From positions 1 through 39,064 of the forward strand of contig JAPOKA010000027.1 of assembly GCA_029977865.1 (NCBI GenBank): a DNA stretch of 39,064 bases. Direction: 5' to 3'. Numbering within the stretch: position 1 is the first letter of the stretch; the number at the start of each line of letters is the position of its first letter. The notes below the pieces were generated by a model. That model ran no database searches and was not told the DNA's origin. It saw only the letters and a program-made list of their open reading frames with translations. Positions 9,171-18,704 of this stretch are shown one piece after another. The translations under genes and the position numbers were made by a program. This DNA is from a bacterium (GTDB lineage: Bacteria > Planctomycetota > Phycisphaerae > Phycisphaerales > SM1A02).

Positions 9171-9356
9171 ATGGCCAGCAAGCGAACCTTCGCCAAGATG
9201 AAGCGGACCCCCAAGTTCTCGACCCGTCAGCAGGTCCGGTGCGAGATCACCGGACGCAAGCGGGGCGTGTACCGCAAGTTCCGGATCAGCCGGATCATGC
9301 TGCGCGAGCTCGCGCTGCAGGGCATGGTGCCCGGCATGCGGAAGGCGAGCTGGTGA
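9171..9356 (+). CDS. rpsN: 30S ribosomal protein S14, short zinc-free form
   Basis: A 61-residue protein, the exact length of the short, zinc-binding type of S14, with family residues [21 protein letters not shown] and the end PGMRKASW. In the zinc-binding form four cysteines stand at positions 24, 27, 40 and 43. Here they read Cys24, Thr27, Ser40 and Met43, so only one ligand is left and zinc cannot be held in the usual way. It thus looks like a zinc-independent variant built on the short scaffold, not the 100-residue zinc-free type of E. coli. It sits in the normal place between rplE and rpsH. S14 acts in the 30S head near S3 and S10. Confidence 0.95.
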   Translation: MASKRTFAKMKRTPKFSTRQQVRCEITGRKRGVYRKFRISRIMLRELALQGMVPGMRKASW

Positions 9357-9411
9357 GGCCGCGGAGCGGCTGCGAAGGACTGGAACGAACCACCGAGACC
9401 CAAGGCAAGTC

Positions 9412-9804
9412 ATGAACGATCTGACCGCCGACATGCTGACCCGAATCCGCAACGCGGTGCGCAACCGCGAGCGGATGGTGATGTGCATCGCCAACAAGCT
9501 CAACGCCGGTGTGGCCGGAGTCCTCGCGGACGAAGGCTTCATCGAAGGCTTCGAGCGCCTCGAGGACGGCCGCCAGGGCCTGCTGCGAATCCGCCTGAAG
9601 TACGGCAGTCGCGGCGAGCGGGTGATCAACGCCATCCAGCGGGTCTCCCGCGGCGGCTGCCGCGTCTACCGCGGCGTGGAGGACCTGCCGCGGCCGCTGC
9701 AGGGCCTCGGCATCGCCATCGTCTCGACCAGCCGCGGCGTGATGAGCGATCGTCGCTGCCGTGAAGCCAAGCTCGGCGGCGAGGTCGTCGCCACCGTCTA
9801 TTGA
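9412..9804 (+). CDS. rpsH: 30S ribosomal protein S8
   Basis: S8 of 130 residues, the standard length. The start MNDLTADMLTRIRNAVRNR and the C-terminal signature GLGIAIVSTSRGVMSDRRCRE followed by GGEVVATVY are typical. S8 binds the central domain of 16S rRNA and in E. coli represses the spc operon by binding its mRNA. An AAGG sits about 7 bases before the ATG. I did not identify an S8-like site in the rplE region. Confidence 0.97.
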   Translation: MNDLTADMLTRIRNAVRNRERMVMCIANKLNAGVAGVLADEGFIEGFERLEDGRQGLLRIRLKYGSRGERVINAIQRVSRGGCRVYRGVEDLPRPLQGLGIAIVSTSRGVMSDRRCREAKLGGEVVATVY

Positions 9805-9850
9805 TCGACCCCCGAAGCCACGGGCCCGCACGCGGGCCGGAGCAAGCGTC

Positions 9851-10408
9851 ATGAGCCGTATCGGAAAGAAGCCCATCACCGTGCCTGCCGGCGTCAAGGT
9901 CGCCATCGACCCGCACGCCGGATCGATCCGCATCGAGGGGCCGAAGGGCACGCTGAACCAGCGCCTGCGTCCCGAGGTGAAGGTGGTCTGGACCGACTCC
10001 GAGAAGGAGATCGTCTGCACCATCGACGCTGCGGACGCCGAAGACAAGCAGGTGAGGGCCTACTGGGGTCTCACCCGCGCCCTCATCGCCAAGATGGTGA
10101 AGGGCGTCACCGAGGGGTACGAGAAGAAGCTCGAGGTGGTGGGCGTCGGTTGGAACGCCAAGCTGCAGGGCATGAACCTCGTGCTCAACGTCGGCTATGC
10201 CGACCCGGTGGTGATGCCGATTCCGGCGGGCGTGAAGGTGGAGGTGGCCGGCGCCATCGTCACCGTCAGCGGCCCCGATGCCCAGGCGGTTGGACAGTTC
10301 GCCTCCGCCATGCGAGCCAAGCGCAAGCCCGAGCCCTACAAGGGCAAGGGCGTCAAGTACGTCGACGAGACCATCACCCGCAAGCAGGGCAAGGCCTTCG
10401 GATCCTGA
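9851..10408 (+). CDS. rplF: 50S ribosomal protein L6
   Basis: L6 of 185 residues made of two related domains. It begins [17 protein letters not shown] and has the C-terminal signature [19 protein letters not shown], with the GxKGKGxxY core. L6 binds near the sarcin-ricin loop beside the factor-binding site. GGAG lies 9 bases upstream of the ATG. The open frame continues upstream to 9761, but this would overlap rpsH. Confidence 0.97.
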   Translation: MSRIGKKPITVPAGVKVAIDPHAGSIRIEGPKGTLNQRLRPEVKVVWTDSEKEIVCTIDAADAEDKQVRAYWGLTRALIAKMVKGVTEGYEKKLEVVGVGWNAKLQGMNLVLNVGYADPVVMPIPAGVKVEVAGAIVTVSGPDAQAVGQFASAMRAKRKPEPYKGKGVKYVDETITRKQGKAFGS

Positions 10409-10436
10409 ACCGCCGATCGCGCGGGAGCGAAACGAG

Positions 10437-10802
10437 ATGAACCGACACGAGACCAAGATCGTCCGCCGCAGCCGCCGCCGCATTCGCGTGCGCAAGCGAG
10501 TGATGGGAATGCCCAGCCGTCCGCGGCTTTCGGTGTTCCGATCGCTGACCCACATCTACGCCCAGGTCATCGACGACCTGAGCGGCCGCACCATCGCCTC
10601 GGCCTCGAGCCGAGACAAGGGTTTCGCGGCCCCGGCGGACGGCGGCAAGACCGCGACCGCCAAGGCGGTGGGCGCGGTGGTGGCTCGCAACGCCATCGCC
10701 GCCGGTGTTTCCGCGGTCGCCTTCGACCGCAACGGCTACCGCTACCACGGGCGCATCAAGGCGCTCGCCGAAGGCGCCCGCGAGGGCGGGCTGCAGTTCT
10801 GA
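10437..10802 (+). CDS. rplR: 50S ribosomal protein L18
   Basis: L18 of 121 residues, standard length. A very basic N-terminus ([15 protein letters not shown]) precedes the core [20 protein letters not shown] and the C-terminal [25 protein letters not shown]. It binds 5S rRNA with L5. The ATG at 10437 has GGGAG about 9 bases upstream. It follows rplF by 28 bp and precedes rpsE by 48 bp. Confidence 0.97.
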   Translation: MNRHETKIVRRSRRRIRVRKRVMGMPSRPRLSVFRSLTHIYAQVIDDLSGRTIASASSRDKGFAAPADGGKTATAKAVGAVVARNAIAAGVSAVAFDRNGYRYHGRIKALAEGAREGGLQF

Positions 10803-10850
10803 CCGACCCTCCGCATCCACCCGAGCAACCTCGAAAGCGAATCGAAGCCC

Positions 10851-11567
10851 ATGGCTGAAATGCTTGACGAATCCTCATCCATCGAATCCACCACGGTGGC
10901 GATCAACCGCACCTCCGCCACGGTGAAGGGTGGACGCCGCTTCAGCTTCAGCGCCCTCGTCGTGGTCGGCGACCGCCAGGGACGGGTCGGCCTCGGCTAC
11001 GGCAAGGCCAACCAGGTCCCGCAGGCGATCGAGAAGGCCCAGAAGGAAGCCAAGCGGAAGATGCAGGGCTACCCGCTGCAGGGTCAGACGATTCCGCATC
11101 AGGTCGAAGGCCGCTTCGGCGCCTGCGGCGTGCGGCTCGTTCCTGCTTCGCCCGGCACCGGCGTCTCCGCCGGCAGCGCGGTGCGGGCGGTGCTCGAGAT
11201 GCTCGGCGTGAAGGACTGCCTGACCAAGTGCTACGGCAGCACCAACGCCATCAATCTGGTCAAGGCGACGCTCGCGGCGATGTCCTCGCTGCGTCGTCGC
11301 GAGGAGATCGAGGCGCTGCGAGGCGTCGAACTCGGCGAGAGCGTGGTCGAGACCATGGTTCGCCGGGGCATGGCGTTCATGCCGGTCGCCTCGGGCGGCG
11401 AGCGGGCCGCGGCACCGGTCAATCTCGTCGGCGACGATCGACGTTCGCGAGGACCGCGTCGGGGCGGACCGGGCGGAGGACGGCGGGGCGGCAGGGGAGG
11501 CGATTCGGCACGGAGTGGTGAAGGCGGTTCCGCCGCTCCGGCCACCAGCGGCGGGGAGAGCAGCTGA
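10851..11567 (+). CDS. rpsE: 30S ribosomal protein S5 with RGG-rich tail
   Basis: S5 of 238 residues, about 70 longer than E. coli S5. The double-stranded-RNA-binding domain ([19 protein letters not shown] and the following [10 protein letters not shown]) and the C-terminal domain ([20 protein letters not shown], then [15 protein letters not shown]) are complete. After about residue 190 comes a tail rich in Arg and Gly with RRGG, GRRGG and GRGG steps, then a Ser/Gly/Ala stretch. S5 lies at the mRNA entry site and affects decoding accuracy. L30, which usually follows S5, is missing; the next gene is rplO. Confidence 0.97.
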   Translation: MAEMLDESSSIESTTVAINRTSATVKGGRRFSFSALVVVGDRQGRVGLGYGKANQVPQAIEKAQKEAKRKMQGYPLQGQTIPHQVEGRFGACGVRLVPASPGTGVSAGSAVRAVLEMLGVKDCLTKCYGSTNAINLVKATLAAMSSLRRREEIEALRGVELGESVVETMVRRGMAFMPVASGGERAAAPVNLVGDDRRSRGPRRGGPGGGRRGGRGGDSARSGEGGSAAPATSGGESS

Positions 11568-11625
11568 TCGAGGTTCGCCCCGCGGCGGCCGCCGCGAGGG
11601 CAGTCAGGCAACAGGGCCAACAGCC

Positions 11626-12075
11626 ATGATGATCCACGACATCACCGCCCGCGTCGGGCGACACAAGAGCCGCAAGCGAGTCGGCCGCGGCGAGGCCAGT
11701 GGTCTCGGCGGCACCTCCGGACGAGGCCACAAGGGCGCGAAGAGCCGCTCGGGCTACAGCCGCCGCGCGAGCTACGAGGGCGGTCAGAAGCCCTTCGCGC
11801 AGCGGTTCCCCAAGCGCGGCTTCAGCAACGCCGCATTCCGCCGCGAGTACGCGGTGGTCAACCTCAAGCTGCTGCAGGACCGCTTCGAGAGCGGGGCAGA
11901 GATCGATGCCGCGGCGATGGTCGCCAAGGGCATCCTCTCCGACACCGCCACGCCGGTGAAGATCCTCGGCGAGGGCGAACTGACCAAGAAGCTCAAGGTC
12001 GTGGCCGCGAAGTTCTCGGCGCAGGCCAAGGCCCGGATCGAGGCCGCCGGAGGCACCGCCGTCGAGGCGGCGTGA
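11626..12075 (+). CDS. rplO: 50S ribosomal protein L15
   Basis: L15 of 149 residues. The Gly-rich RNA-binding N-terminus is clear: RKRVGRGEASGLGGTSGRGH, then KSRSGYSRRASYEGGQ and RFPKRGF. The globular C-terminal domain follows. Two adjacent ATG codons at 11626 and 11629 are possible starts; the first is given. It comes directly after rpsE with no rpmD (L30) between them, and 16 bp before secY. L15 is a late assembly protein of the large subunit. Confidence 0.96.
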   Translation: MMIHDITARVGRHKSRKRVGRGEASGLGGTSGRGHKGAKSRSGYSRRASYEGGQKPFAQRFPKRGFSNAAFRREYAVVNLKLLQDRFESGAEIDAAAMVAKGILSDTATPVKILGEGELTKKLKVVAAKFSAQAKARIEAAGGTAVEAA

Positions 12076-12091
12076 GGATCGGACCCAGCGC

Positions 12092-13501
<1,410 letters not shown>

Positions 13502-13515
13502 CCCGACGCTCGACC

Positions 13516-14409
13516 ATGTTCCGCAACGCCACCACGCCCCGAGCCTCGCGACTCTCCCGCATGCGGGCGTCGTTGCGCAGCCAGAGCGAGATCGCGGCGA
13601 TCGCCGCGACCGGACGCGTGGTCGCCGAGGCGATCTCGGCGGGCGCCGAGGCGGCGGTGGCGGGGGCCTGCACCGCCGAGGTGGAGCAGGCGGTCGCAGA
13701 GGTCTTCGCGATTCGCGGTGCCGAGCCGGTGTTGCGCGAGGGCGCCGCGGTCGCGGCGTCGCGGCGCTTCCCCGCGGTCTGCTGCACCAGCGTCAACGAG
13801 GTCGCGCTCCACGGCGTTCCGGGTGGCCGAGTGCTTCGCGACGGTGATCTGCTCACGATCGACGCGGCCTGCCGACTCGACGGCTGGTGCGCCGACGCTG
13901 CCCGCACCATCGCGATCGGTGAGATCGACGGGACGCGGAAGCGCCTGCTCGCGACCGCCGACGCCTGCATGGCCTGCGCCCTCGAGGCGATTCGTCCCGG
14001 CCGGCGCTGGAGCGAAGTGGCGGCGCTGATGCAGGACGTGGTCGAGTCGGCGGGATTCTCGATCGTGACCGGCTGGACCGGTCACGGCATCGGCCGCACG
14101 CTGCACGAATGGCCGCCGGTGCCGGCAACGCTCACCGAGGCGCTGCTGGCGGGCGAGGACTTCACGCTGCTGCCGGGAATGGTCCTTGCGATCGAGCCGG
14201 TGGTGGTGCTGCAGCCGCCGTCGCCGCGATCGGGCGAGTGCGCCCGCGGTGTCGCGGTGCGAACCGGAGTCGACGGCTGGTCGGTCGAGACCCTCTCGGG
14301 AAGCCCGGCGTGCCACCTCGAGCACACCGTCGCGGTGCTGCGGAGCGGCGCCTCTGCGCTGACCGCCGCCGAGACGCCGGTGAGGCAACTGCAGGGGAGC
14401 CCGGCATGA
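13516..14409 (+). CDS. map: methionine aminopeptidase, type I
   Basis: A 297-residue pita-bread-fold enzyme that removes the N-terminal Met from new proteins. The two-metal site is complete: Asp116 (LLTIDAAC), Asp127 ([10 protein letters not shown]), His190 ([13 protein letters not shown]), Glu227 (VLAIEPVVV) and Glu269 (HLEHTVAVL); His99 in NEVALHGVP and His197 are the substrate-side histidines. It is about 30 residues longer than E. coli Map because of an N-terminal extension, without zinc-finger motifs. It starts 14 bp after secY, and its stop overlaps the infA start (ATGA), so IF1 synthesis may be coupled to it. Confidence 0.96.
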   Translation: MFRNATTPRASRLSRMRASLRSQSEIAAIAATGRVVAEAISAGAEAAVAGACTAEVEQAVAEVFAIRGAEPVLREGAAVAASRRFPAVCCTSVNEVALHGVPGGRVLRDGDLLTIDAACRLDGWCADAARTIAIGEIDGTRKRLLATADACMACALEAIRPGRRWSEVAALMQDVVESAGFSIVTGWTGHGIGRTLHEWPPVPATLTEALLAGEDFTLLPGMVLAIEPVVVLQPPSPRSGECARGVAVRTGVDGWSVETLSGSPACHLEHTVAVLRSGASALTAAETPVRQLQGSPA

Positions 14410-14621
14410 CCAAGGAGGAGAAGATCACCCTCGAGGCCGAGGTGACCGAGGCGCTTCCCGACGCGAAGTTCCGCGTCAAGTTGCCCAATGGTCAGCAGAT
14501 CATCGCGTACGTGAGCGGTAAGATGAGAAAGTTCTTCATCCGAATCGTGCCGGGCGATCGGGTGACCGTCGAGTTGAGTCCCTACGACATGACCAAGGGG
14601 CGGATCACCGTCCGCCACTGA
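14406..14621 (+). CDS. infA: translation initiation factor IF-1
   Basis: IF1 of 71 residues, standard size. It has a single S1-type OB fold with [19 protein letters not shown], the conserved [14 protein letters not shown] and the end [16 protein letters not shown]1 binds the 30S A-site during initiation. The ATG overlaps the map stop codon and a GGGAG lies 6 bases upstream. Its place between map and rpmJ is canonical. Confidence 0.97.
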   Translation: MTKEEKITLEAEVTEALPDAKFRVKLPNGQQIIAYVSGKMRKFFIRIVPGDRVTVELSPYDMTKGRITVRH

Positions 14622-14668
14622 TCCATCGTGTCCGCCCGCACCCGCGGGCGGCGAGAGGAGTGTTTTCC

Positions 14669-14785
14669 GTGAAGGTCCGCAGCAGCATCAAGCGTCGCAC
14701 CCTCGATTGCCAGGTGGTGATCCGCAAGGGCAAGCGTTTTGTCATCAACAAGAAGAATCCCCGCCTGAAGCAGCGTCAGGGCTGA
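14669..14785 (+). CDS. rpmJ: 50S ribosomal protein L36, zinc-free form
   Basis: A 38-codon gene starting with GTG and preceded by AGGAG at a spacing of 8. The product reads [14 protein letters not shown] at the N-terminus and ends PRLKQRQG, which identifies L36. Zinc-binding L36 carries Cys11, Cys14, Cys27 and a His near 32. Here the corresponding residues are Thr11, Cys14, Asn27 and Arg32/Leu33, so only one ligand remains. It is therefore the zinc-independent type, although it sits in the main operon between infA and rpsM rather than in a zinc-starvation locus. L36 is a small late-assembling protein of the 50S subunit. Confidence 0.93.
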   Translation: MKVRSSIKRRTLDCQVVIRKGKRFVINKKNPRLKQRQG

Positions 14786-14806
14786 TTCGGACTTCGGAGC
14801 GCAGCC

Positions 14807-15184
14807 ATGCCCCGTATCGCCGGTGTCGACATCCCCGAAAAGAAGAAGATCCTGTACTCCTTGCAGTACATCCACGGGATCGGTCCCAAGGTCGCCGCGG
14901 ACATCCTCGCGAAGACCGGAATCGATCCCAATCGCCGCGCGTCGGAACTCGACGACCAGGAGCTCAGCTCGATCAACTCCACGATCGACACCGGCTTCGT
15001 GGTCGAGGGTGCCTTGCGGCGTCAGGTGCAGCAGGACATCCAGCGCCTCAAGGACATCCGTTGCCTTCGTGGCGATCGCCATCGCAAGGGGCTTCCGGTG
15101 CGCGGCCAGCGAACCCGCACCAATGCCCGCACCCGCAAGGGACGCAAGAAGACCGTCGCCGGCAAGAAGGGCGTGAAGGGCTGA
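14807..15184 (+). CDS. rpsM: 30S ribosomal protein S13
   Basis: S13 of 125 residues. It begins [19 protein letters not shown] and has the helix-hairpin-helix-like segment [13 protein letters not shown] plus the C-terminal signature [21 protein letters not shown] Lys/Gly tail ([14 protein letters not shown]) reaches the P-site. S13 bridges to the large subunit from the 30S head. It follows rpmJ by 21 bp, the classic start of the alpha operon. Confidence 0.97.
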   Translation: MPRIAGVDIPEKKKILYSLQYIHGIGPKVAADILAKTGIDPNRRASELDDQELSSINSTIDTGFVVEGALRRQVQQDIQRLKDIRCLRGDRHRKGLPVRGQRTRTNARTRKGRKKTVAGKKGVKG

Positions 15185-15245
15185 GCCCGAGCCCGGACGC
15201 GGCGACGCGATCCGGACGACCAAGACCGAACCCGAGATCGAGACC

Positions 15246-15620
15246 ATGTCGAGCAAGAAGAAGGTCCGCAAGAACGTGCTGAAGGGGATCGCCCATGTCA
15301 AGGCGACCTACAACAACACGCTCGTCACCATCACCGATGTGAACGGCGAGACGCTCTGCTGGGATTCCGCGGGCACCGCGGGATTCAAGGGCGCCCGCAA
15401 GAGCACTCCCTTCGCGGCCACCCGGGCGAGCGAACGCTGCGCCGGCAAGGCCAAGCGATTCGGGATGCGCGAGGTCGAGGTCCGCGTTCGCGGAGCCGGC
15501 CCCGGCAAGGAGTCGGCGGTGACCGCCCTTCAGGCCAACGGCCTCAAGGTGACCGCCATCGAAGACCACACCCCGATCCCCTTCAACGGATGTCGTCCCC
15601 CCAAGAAGCGTCGGGTCTGA
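15246..15620 (+). CDS. rpsK: 30S ribosomal protein S11
   Basis: S11 of 124 residues with the typical [18 protein letters not shown], the core [18 protein letters not shown] and the C-terminal [16 protein letters not shown], followed by the end [12 protein letters not shown]11 lies on the platform near the mRNA exit. The gene for S4, which usually stands between rpsK and rpoA, is not here; instead about 115 bp without a gene separates rpsK from rpoA. Confidence 0.97.
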   Translation: MSSKKKVRKNVLKGIAHVKATYNNTLVTITDVNGETLCWDSAGTAGFKGARKSTPFAATRASERCAGKAKRFGMREVEVRVRGAGPGKESAVTALQANGLKVTAIEDHTPIPFNGCRPPKKRRV

Positions 15621-15735
15621 TCGTTCAAGCTTCCGCGACGCAGCAGGGCGGGAGGCGGCACCGGCAGGCCGTCTCGCCGATCCGAACGGTCGCGGGTTTC
15701 CCTCGAGGAGTCTGCCGGAACACCGGAGTCTGATC

Positions 15736-16752
15736 ATGCATGTTCGATGGCGAGGGCTGGAGCTTCCGGCCAAGGTGGAGTCGGATCCCCGCAGTTTGAC
15801 CCCGACCTTTGGTCGGTTCATTGCGGAGCCGTTCGAGCGCGGGTTCGGAACCACCGTGGGCAACAGCCTGCGGCGGATTCTGCTCTCGAGCCTCGAGGGC
15901 GCGGCGATCACCGGCGTCAAGATCAAGGGCGTCGAGCACGAGTTCTCCTCGGTGCCGGGGATCTACGAGGACGTCACCGACATCATCCTGAACATCAAGG
16001 GCCTCATCGTCACCTGCGACTCCGCCGAGCCCCGGCGCATGAAGCTCGCCGCCGAGGGGCCGGGCGAGGTCACCGCGGAGCTGATCGAGGCCGATCCGTC
16101 GGTGGTCATCCACAACCGCGAGAAGGTCATCGCGACCCTGACCGAGCCGGTCGACTTCGAGGCCGAGTTCACCATCGAGCGCGGTCGCGGCTATCGCCCC
16201 GCCTCCGAGCACCGCGAGGGCGAGGATCAGGTGATCGGCGAGATTCCGATCGATGCGATCTTCTCGCCGGTGCAGCGGGTCCGCTTCCGCGTCGAGGACA
16301 CCCGAGTCGGTCAGCGAACCAACTACGACCGGCTGGTGCTCGACATCTGGACCAACGGCACGGTGCGACCGGAGCTGGCCCTCGTCGAGGCCGCCAAGAT
16401 CCTCCGCAAGCACCTCAATCCGTTCGTGCAGGCCGACGAGATCGGTTCGATGACGGTGGCCCCGGAGGTGGTGGCGAAGGGCGCCATCGACCAGGAGCTG
16501 ATCCGCAAGCTGAATACCCCGGTCACCCAGCTCAACCTCTCGGTGCGGGCGGCCAATTGCCTCGAGAGCGCCCGGGTCCGCACCGTGGCGGAGCTGCTCC
16601 CGCGACAGGAAGAGGAACTGCTCGCGATCCGCAGCTTCGGCAAGACCAGTCTTCGTGAAGTGAAGCGCAAGCTCGAGGATCTCGGGCTGGTGCTGGGCAG
16701 CCCGTTGCCGGAAGGATTCGTCGCGGAAGAGTCGCGACGGATGCCGATCTGA
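15736..16752 (+). CDS. rpoA: DNA-directed RNA polymerase alpha subunit
   Basis: Alpha subunit of 338 residues. The N-terminal dimerisation domain has FGTTVGNSLRRILLSS and the segment SSVPGIYEDVTDIILN. After a linker, the C-terminal domain (about 255-320) shows the DNA-contacting residues known from E. coli: Arg, Asn and Cys in LSVRAANCLES (R265, N268, C269) and Gly, Lys, Ser, Glu in RSFGKTSLREV (G296, K298, S299, E302). It should therefore bind UP elements. The N-terminus MHVRWRGLELP is planctomycete-like, an impression from memory. It is 39 bp upstream of rplQ. Confidence 0.97.
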   Translation: MHVRWRGLELPAKVESDPRSLTPTFGRFIAEPFERGFGTTVGNSLRRILLSSLEGAAITGVKIKGVEHEFSSVPGIYEDVTDIILNIKGLIVTCDSAEPRRMKLAAEGPGEVTAELIEADPSVVIHNREKVIATLTEPVDFEAEFTIERGRGYRPASEHREGEDQVIGEIPIDAIFSPVQRVRFRVEDTRVGQRTNYDRLVLDIWTNGTVRPELALVEAAKILRKHLNPFVQADEIGSMTVAPEVVAKGAIDQELIRKLNTPVTQLNLSVRAANCLESARVRTVAELLPRQEEELLAIRSFGKTSLREVKRKLEDLGLVLGSPLPEGFVAEESRRMPI

Positions 16753-16791
16753 TCCGTACCCCGTCCCGGCCGAGGCCGAGGAGTTCGTTCG

Positions 16792-17436
16792 ATGCGACAC
16801 CGAATCGCTGGCAAGCAGCTCAATGTCAACAGCAACCACCGCCGCGCCATGCTGCGGAATCTCGCCGCCGGCCTCTTCGAGCACGGCCGCATCGAGACCA
16901 CCATGGCCAAGGCCAAGGCGGTGCAGCCGTTCGTGGAGCGATTGATCACCCTGGCGCTCAAGGGTGACCTCTCGGCGCGACGCCGATTGGTCTCGCGGCT
17001 CACCGACCGGCGGATCTTCGCCTGGGTGGCCGATCCCAACGTGCCCGACGAGCGCAAGTCGAGCCGCTACTTCGAGCTTCCCGACGCCTCGGCGGTCAAG
17101 TTCAACCGCTACGGTGAACTCAAGAAGTCGCCGCGGCTGGTGCAGCACCTGCTGGCGACGGTGGCACCGATGTATCGCGATCGCGCCGGCGGCTACACCC
17201 GCATCATCAAGCTCGGCAAGCACCGGCTCGGCGACGCGTCGGACCTGGTCATGCTCGAACTGGTCGGCAAGGAAGAGGGACCGCAGGTCCGCGGGCAGTC
17301 CTCGCGGCGTCGCAAGATCGCCGAGGGACGCACCGCCTTCGCCGCGAAGTTGATGGCGAACAAGGGCGGAGGAGCCGCGGTGGCGGAGGCCCCTGCGGCC
17401 GCCGAGCCTGCCGCGGATGACGCTTCGGAGGCCTGA
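16792..17436 (+). CDS. rplQ: 50S ribosomal protein L17 with internal insertion and C-terminal tail
   Basis: L17 of 214 residues, against about 120-127 in most bacteria. The conserved N-terminus (MRHRIAGKQLNVNSNHRRAM, then HGRIETTMAKAKAV) and C-terminal core (LLATVAPMYRDRAGGYTRI, then LVMLELVGK) are intact. Between them about 40 extra residues (roughly 73-114, containing WVADPNVPDERKSSRYFELP) interrupt the usual loop. After residue 160 comes a basic segment and an Ala/Glu-rich end. L17 lies at the bottom of the 50S subunit near the tunnel exit. It is the last gene of the super-operon, followed by a terminator. Confidence 0.96.
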   Translation: MRHRIAGKQLNVNSNHRRAMLRNLAAGLFEHGRIETTMAKAKAVQPFVERLITLALKGDLSARRRLVSRLTDRRIFAWVADPNVPDERKSSRYFELPDASAVKFNRYGELKKSPRLVQHLLATVAPMYRDRAGGYTRIIKLGKHRLGDASDLVMLELVGKEEGPQVRGQSSRRRKIAEGRTAFAAKLMANKGGGAAVAEAPAAAEPAADDASEA

Positions 17437-17464
17437 GGCCCCGGATCCAAGTCGCCACGATCTC

Positions 17465-17497
17465 GCCGCCGCCGGACCTCCGGCGGCGGTTTTCGTT
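17465..17497 (+). terminator. intrinsic terminator of the ribosomal super-operon
   Basis: CGCCGCCGG and its complement CCGGCGGCG form a stem of 10 GC pairs plus one GU closing pair around the loop ACCT. TTTTCGTT follows at once. It starts about 28 bp after the rplQ stop. Confidence 0.9.
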
Positions 17498-17525
17498 CCT
17501 GACGCAGGTCAATCCTCCGAAGCGG

Positions 17526-17547
17526 GTTCGAAGAAGGACCTTCGAAC
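17526..17547. repeat. inverted repeat upstream of the glycosyltransferase genes
   Basis: GTTCGAAG (17526-17533) and CTTCGAAC (17540-17547) form a perfect 8-bp dyad around 6 bases, AAGGAC. It lies after the rplQ terminator and 160-180 bp before the glycosyltransferase start, where a promoter is expected. It has no T-run, so an operator is more likely than a terminator. Confidence 0.5.
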
Positions 17548-17706
17548 GACCGATACCCTTGGTTCGGAGGGGAGTCCGCCGAGGCTCGCGCGAAGCCGAT
17601 GGCGGCTTGAGGTCGGCGTGCCGAAATGGAAGGGACCGAATCGCATGCGTTGCCAGACCCGGAGCCATCGCAGGAGCCCCGAGGTCGCACGCCGGATCTC
17701 GACGCG

Positions 17707-18702
17707 ATGAAGCAAGGACGCCGCTACCTGCTGATCACGCCCGCCCGCAACGAGGCCGAGTTCGCCCAGCGGACCCTCGACTCGGTCGCAAACCAGTCGA
17801 TCCCGCCGGCGAAGTGGGTCATCGTCGATGACGGCTCGACCGACGCCACGCCGCAACTGCTCGCGGAGTTCGCCGCGGCGCACGACTGGGTCGAGATCGT
17901 GACTCGAACCGACCGGGGCGCCCGAAGCGTGGGGCCGGGAGTGATCGAGGCGTTCTACGAGGGACTCGATCGCTGCGATCTCGATCAATTCGACTACGTC
18001 TGCAAGCTCGATCTCGACCTCGACCTCCCCGAGGCCTACTTCGAGGGACTGATGCGAAAGATGGAGCACGACCCTCGGCTGGGCACCTGCAGCGGCAAGG
18101 CGTGGTACGAAGATCCCGCTGGCGGCGGACTGCTGATGGAGCTGATCGGCGACGAGATGTCGGTCGGCGCGAGCAAGTTCTTCCGCACCACCTGCTTTCG
18201 CCAGATCGGCGGCTTCGCCCGTCAAGTCATGTGGGACGGCATCGACTGCCACCGCTGCCGCATGAACGGGTGGAAGGTCCGGAGCTTCCGTGACGAGGAC
18301 CTCAGGTTCCTGCATCTGCGCCCGATGGGATCGAGCCACAAGGGCATCCTGCATGGGCGGGCCCGCCATGGTCGCGGCCAATGGCTGATGGGGACCGGCT
18401 TGGTCTACATGCTCGTGAGCGTCGGGTATCGGGTCTTCAGCCGACCGCTTCTGATCGGCGCGGCCGCCACGCTGTGGGGGTATCTGGCAGCCTGCGTCAC
18501 GCGGCCGCCTCGCACGGTGAATCGCGAATTCCGCCGCTTCCTGCATCGCTACCAGTGGCGAGCGCTGCGCCGCGGCAAGCTCCGCGCCGCCGAGAGCATC
18601 GAGGCGGAAATGTCCTCGGTCTGGGATCCGCGTCGTGCTGCGGTTCCTCACGCCCCCGCGACCACCGGAGCGTGTTCCGGCGTCGCCGCCGGAGTGAGTT
18701 GA
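17707..18702 (+). CDS. family 2 glycosyltransferase with C-terminal membrane segment
   Basis: A GT-A fold enzyme of 331 residues from the ATG at 17707. It opens with YLLITPARNEAEF, followed by VIVDDGSTDATPQLL and a metal-binding KLDLDLDLP near residue 105. One hydrophobic segment near residues 240-260 (LLIGAAATLWGYLAACV) suggests membrane attachment. The last 70 residues are basic. An in-frame ATG at 17626 would add 27 residues of low complexity; neither start has a clear Shine-Dalgarno sequence. It precedes a GT26 gene by two bases, so the two probably act in one surface-polysaccharide pathway. The exact sugar and acceptor cannot be read from sequence. Confidence 0.85.
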   Translation: MKQGRRYLLITPARNEAEFAQRTLDSVANQSIPPAKWVIVDDGSTDATPQLLAEFAAAHDWVEIVTRTDRGARSVGPGVIEAFYEGLDRCDLDQFDYVCKLDLDLDLPEAYFEGLMRKMEHDPRLGTCSGKAWYEDPAGGGLLMELIGDEMSVGASKFFRTTCFRQIGGFARQVMWDGIDCHRCRMNGWKVRSFRDEDLRFLHLRPMGSSHKGILHGRARHGRGQWLMGTGLVYMLVSVGYRVFSRPLLIGAAATLWGYLAACVTRPPRTVNREFRRFLHRYQWRALRRGKLRAAESIEAEMSSVWDPRRAAVPHAPATTGACSGVAAGVS

Positions 18703-18704
18703 AG

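Noticed and set aside
11568-11625. possible rpmD (L30) between rpsE and rplO
   Set aside because: Only 58 bp separate the genes; no L30 coding sequence can fit.
15621-15735. possible remnant of rpsD between rpsK and rpoA
   Set aside because: The 115-bp gap shows no S4-like reading frame on either strand.
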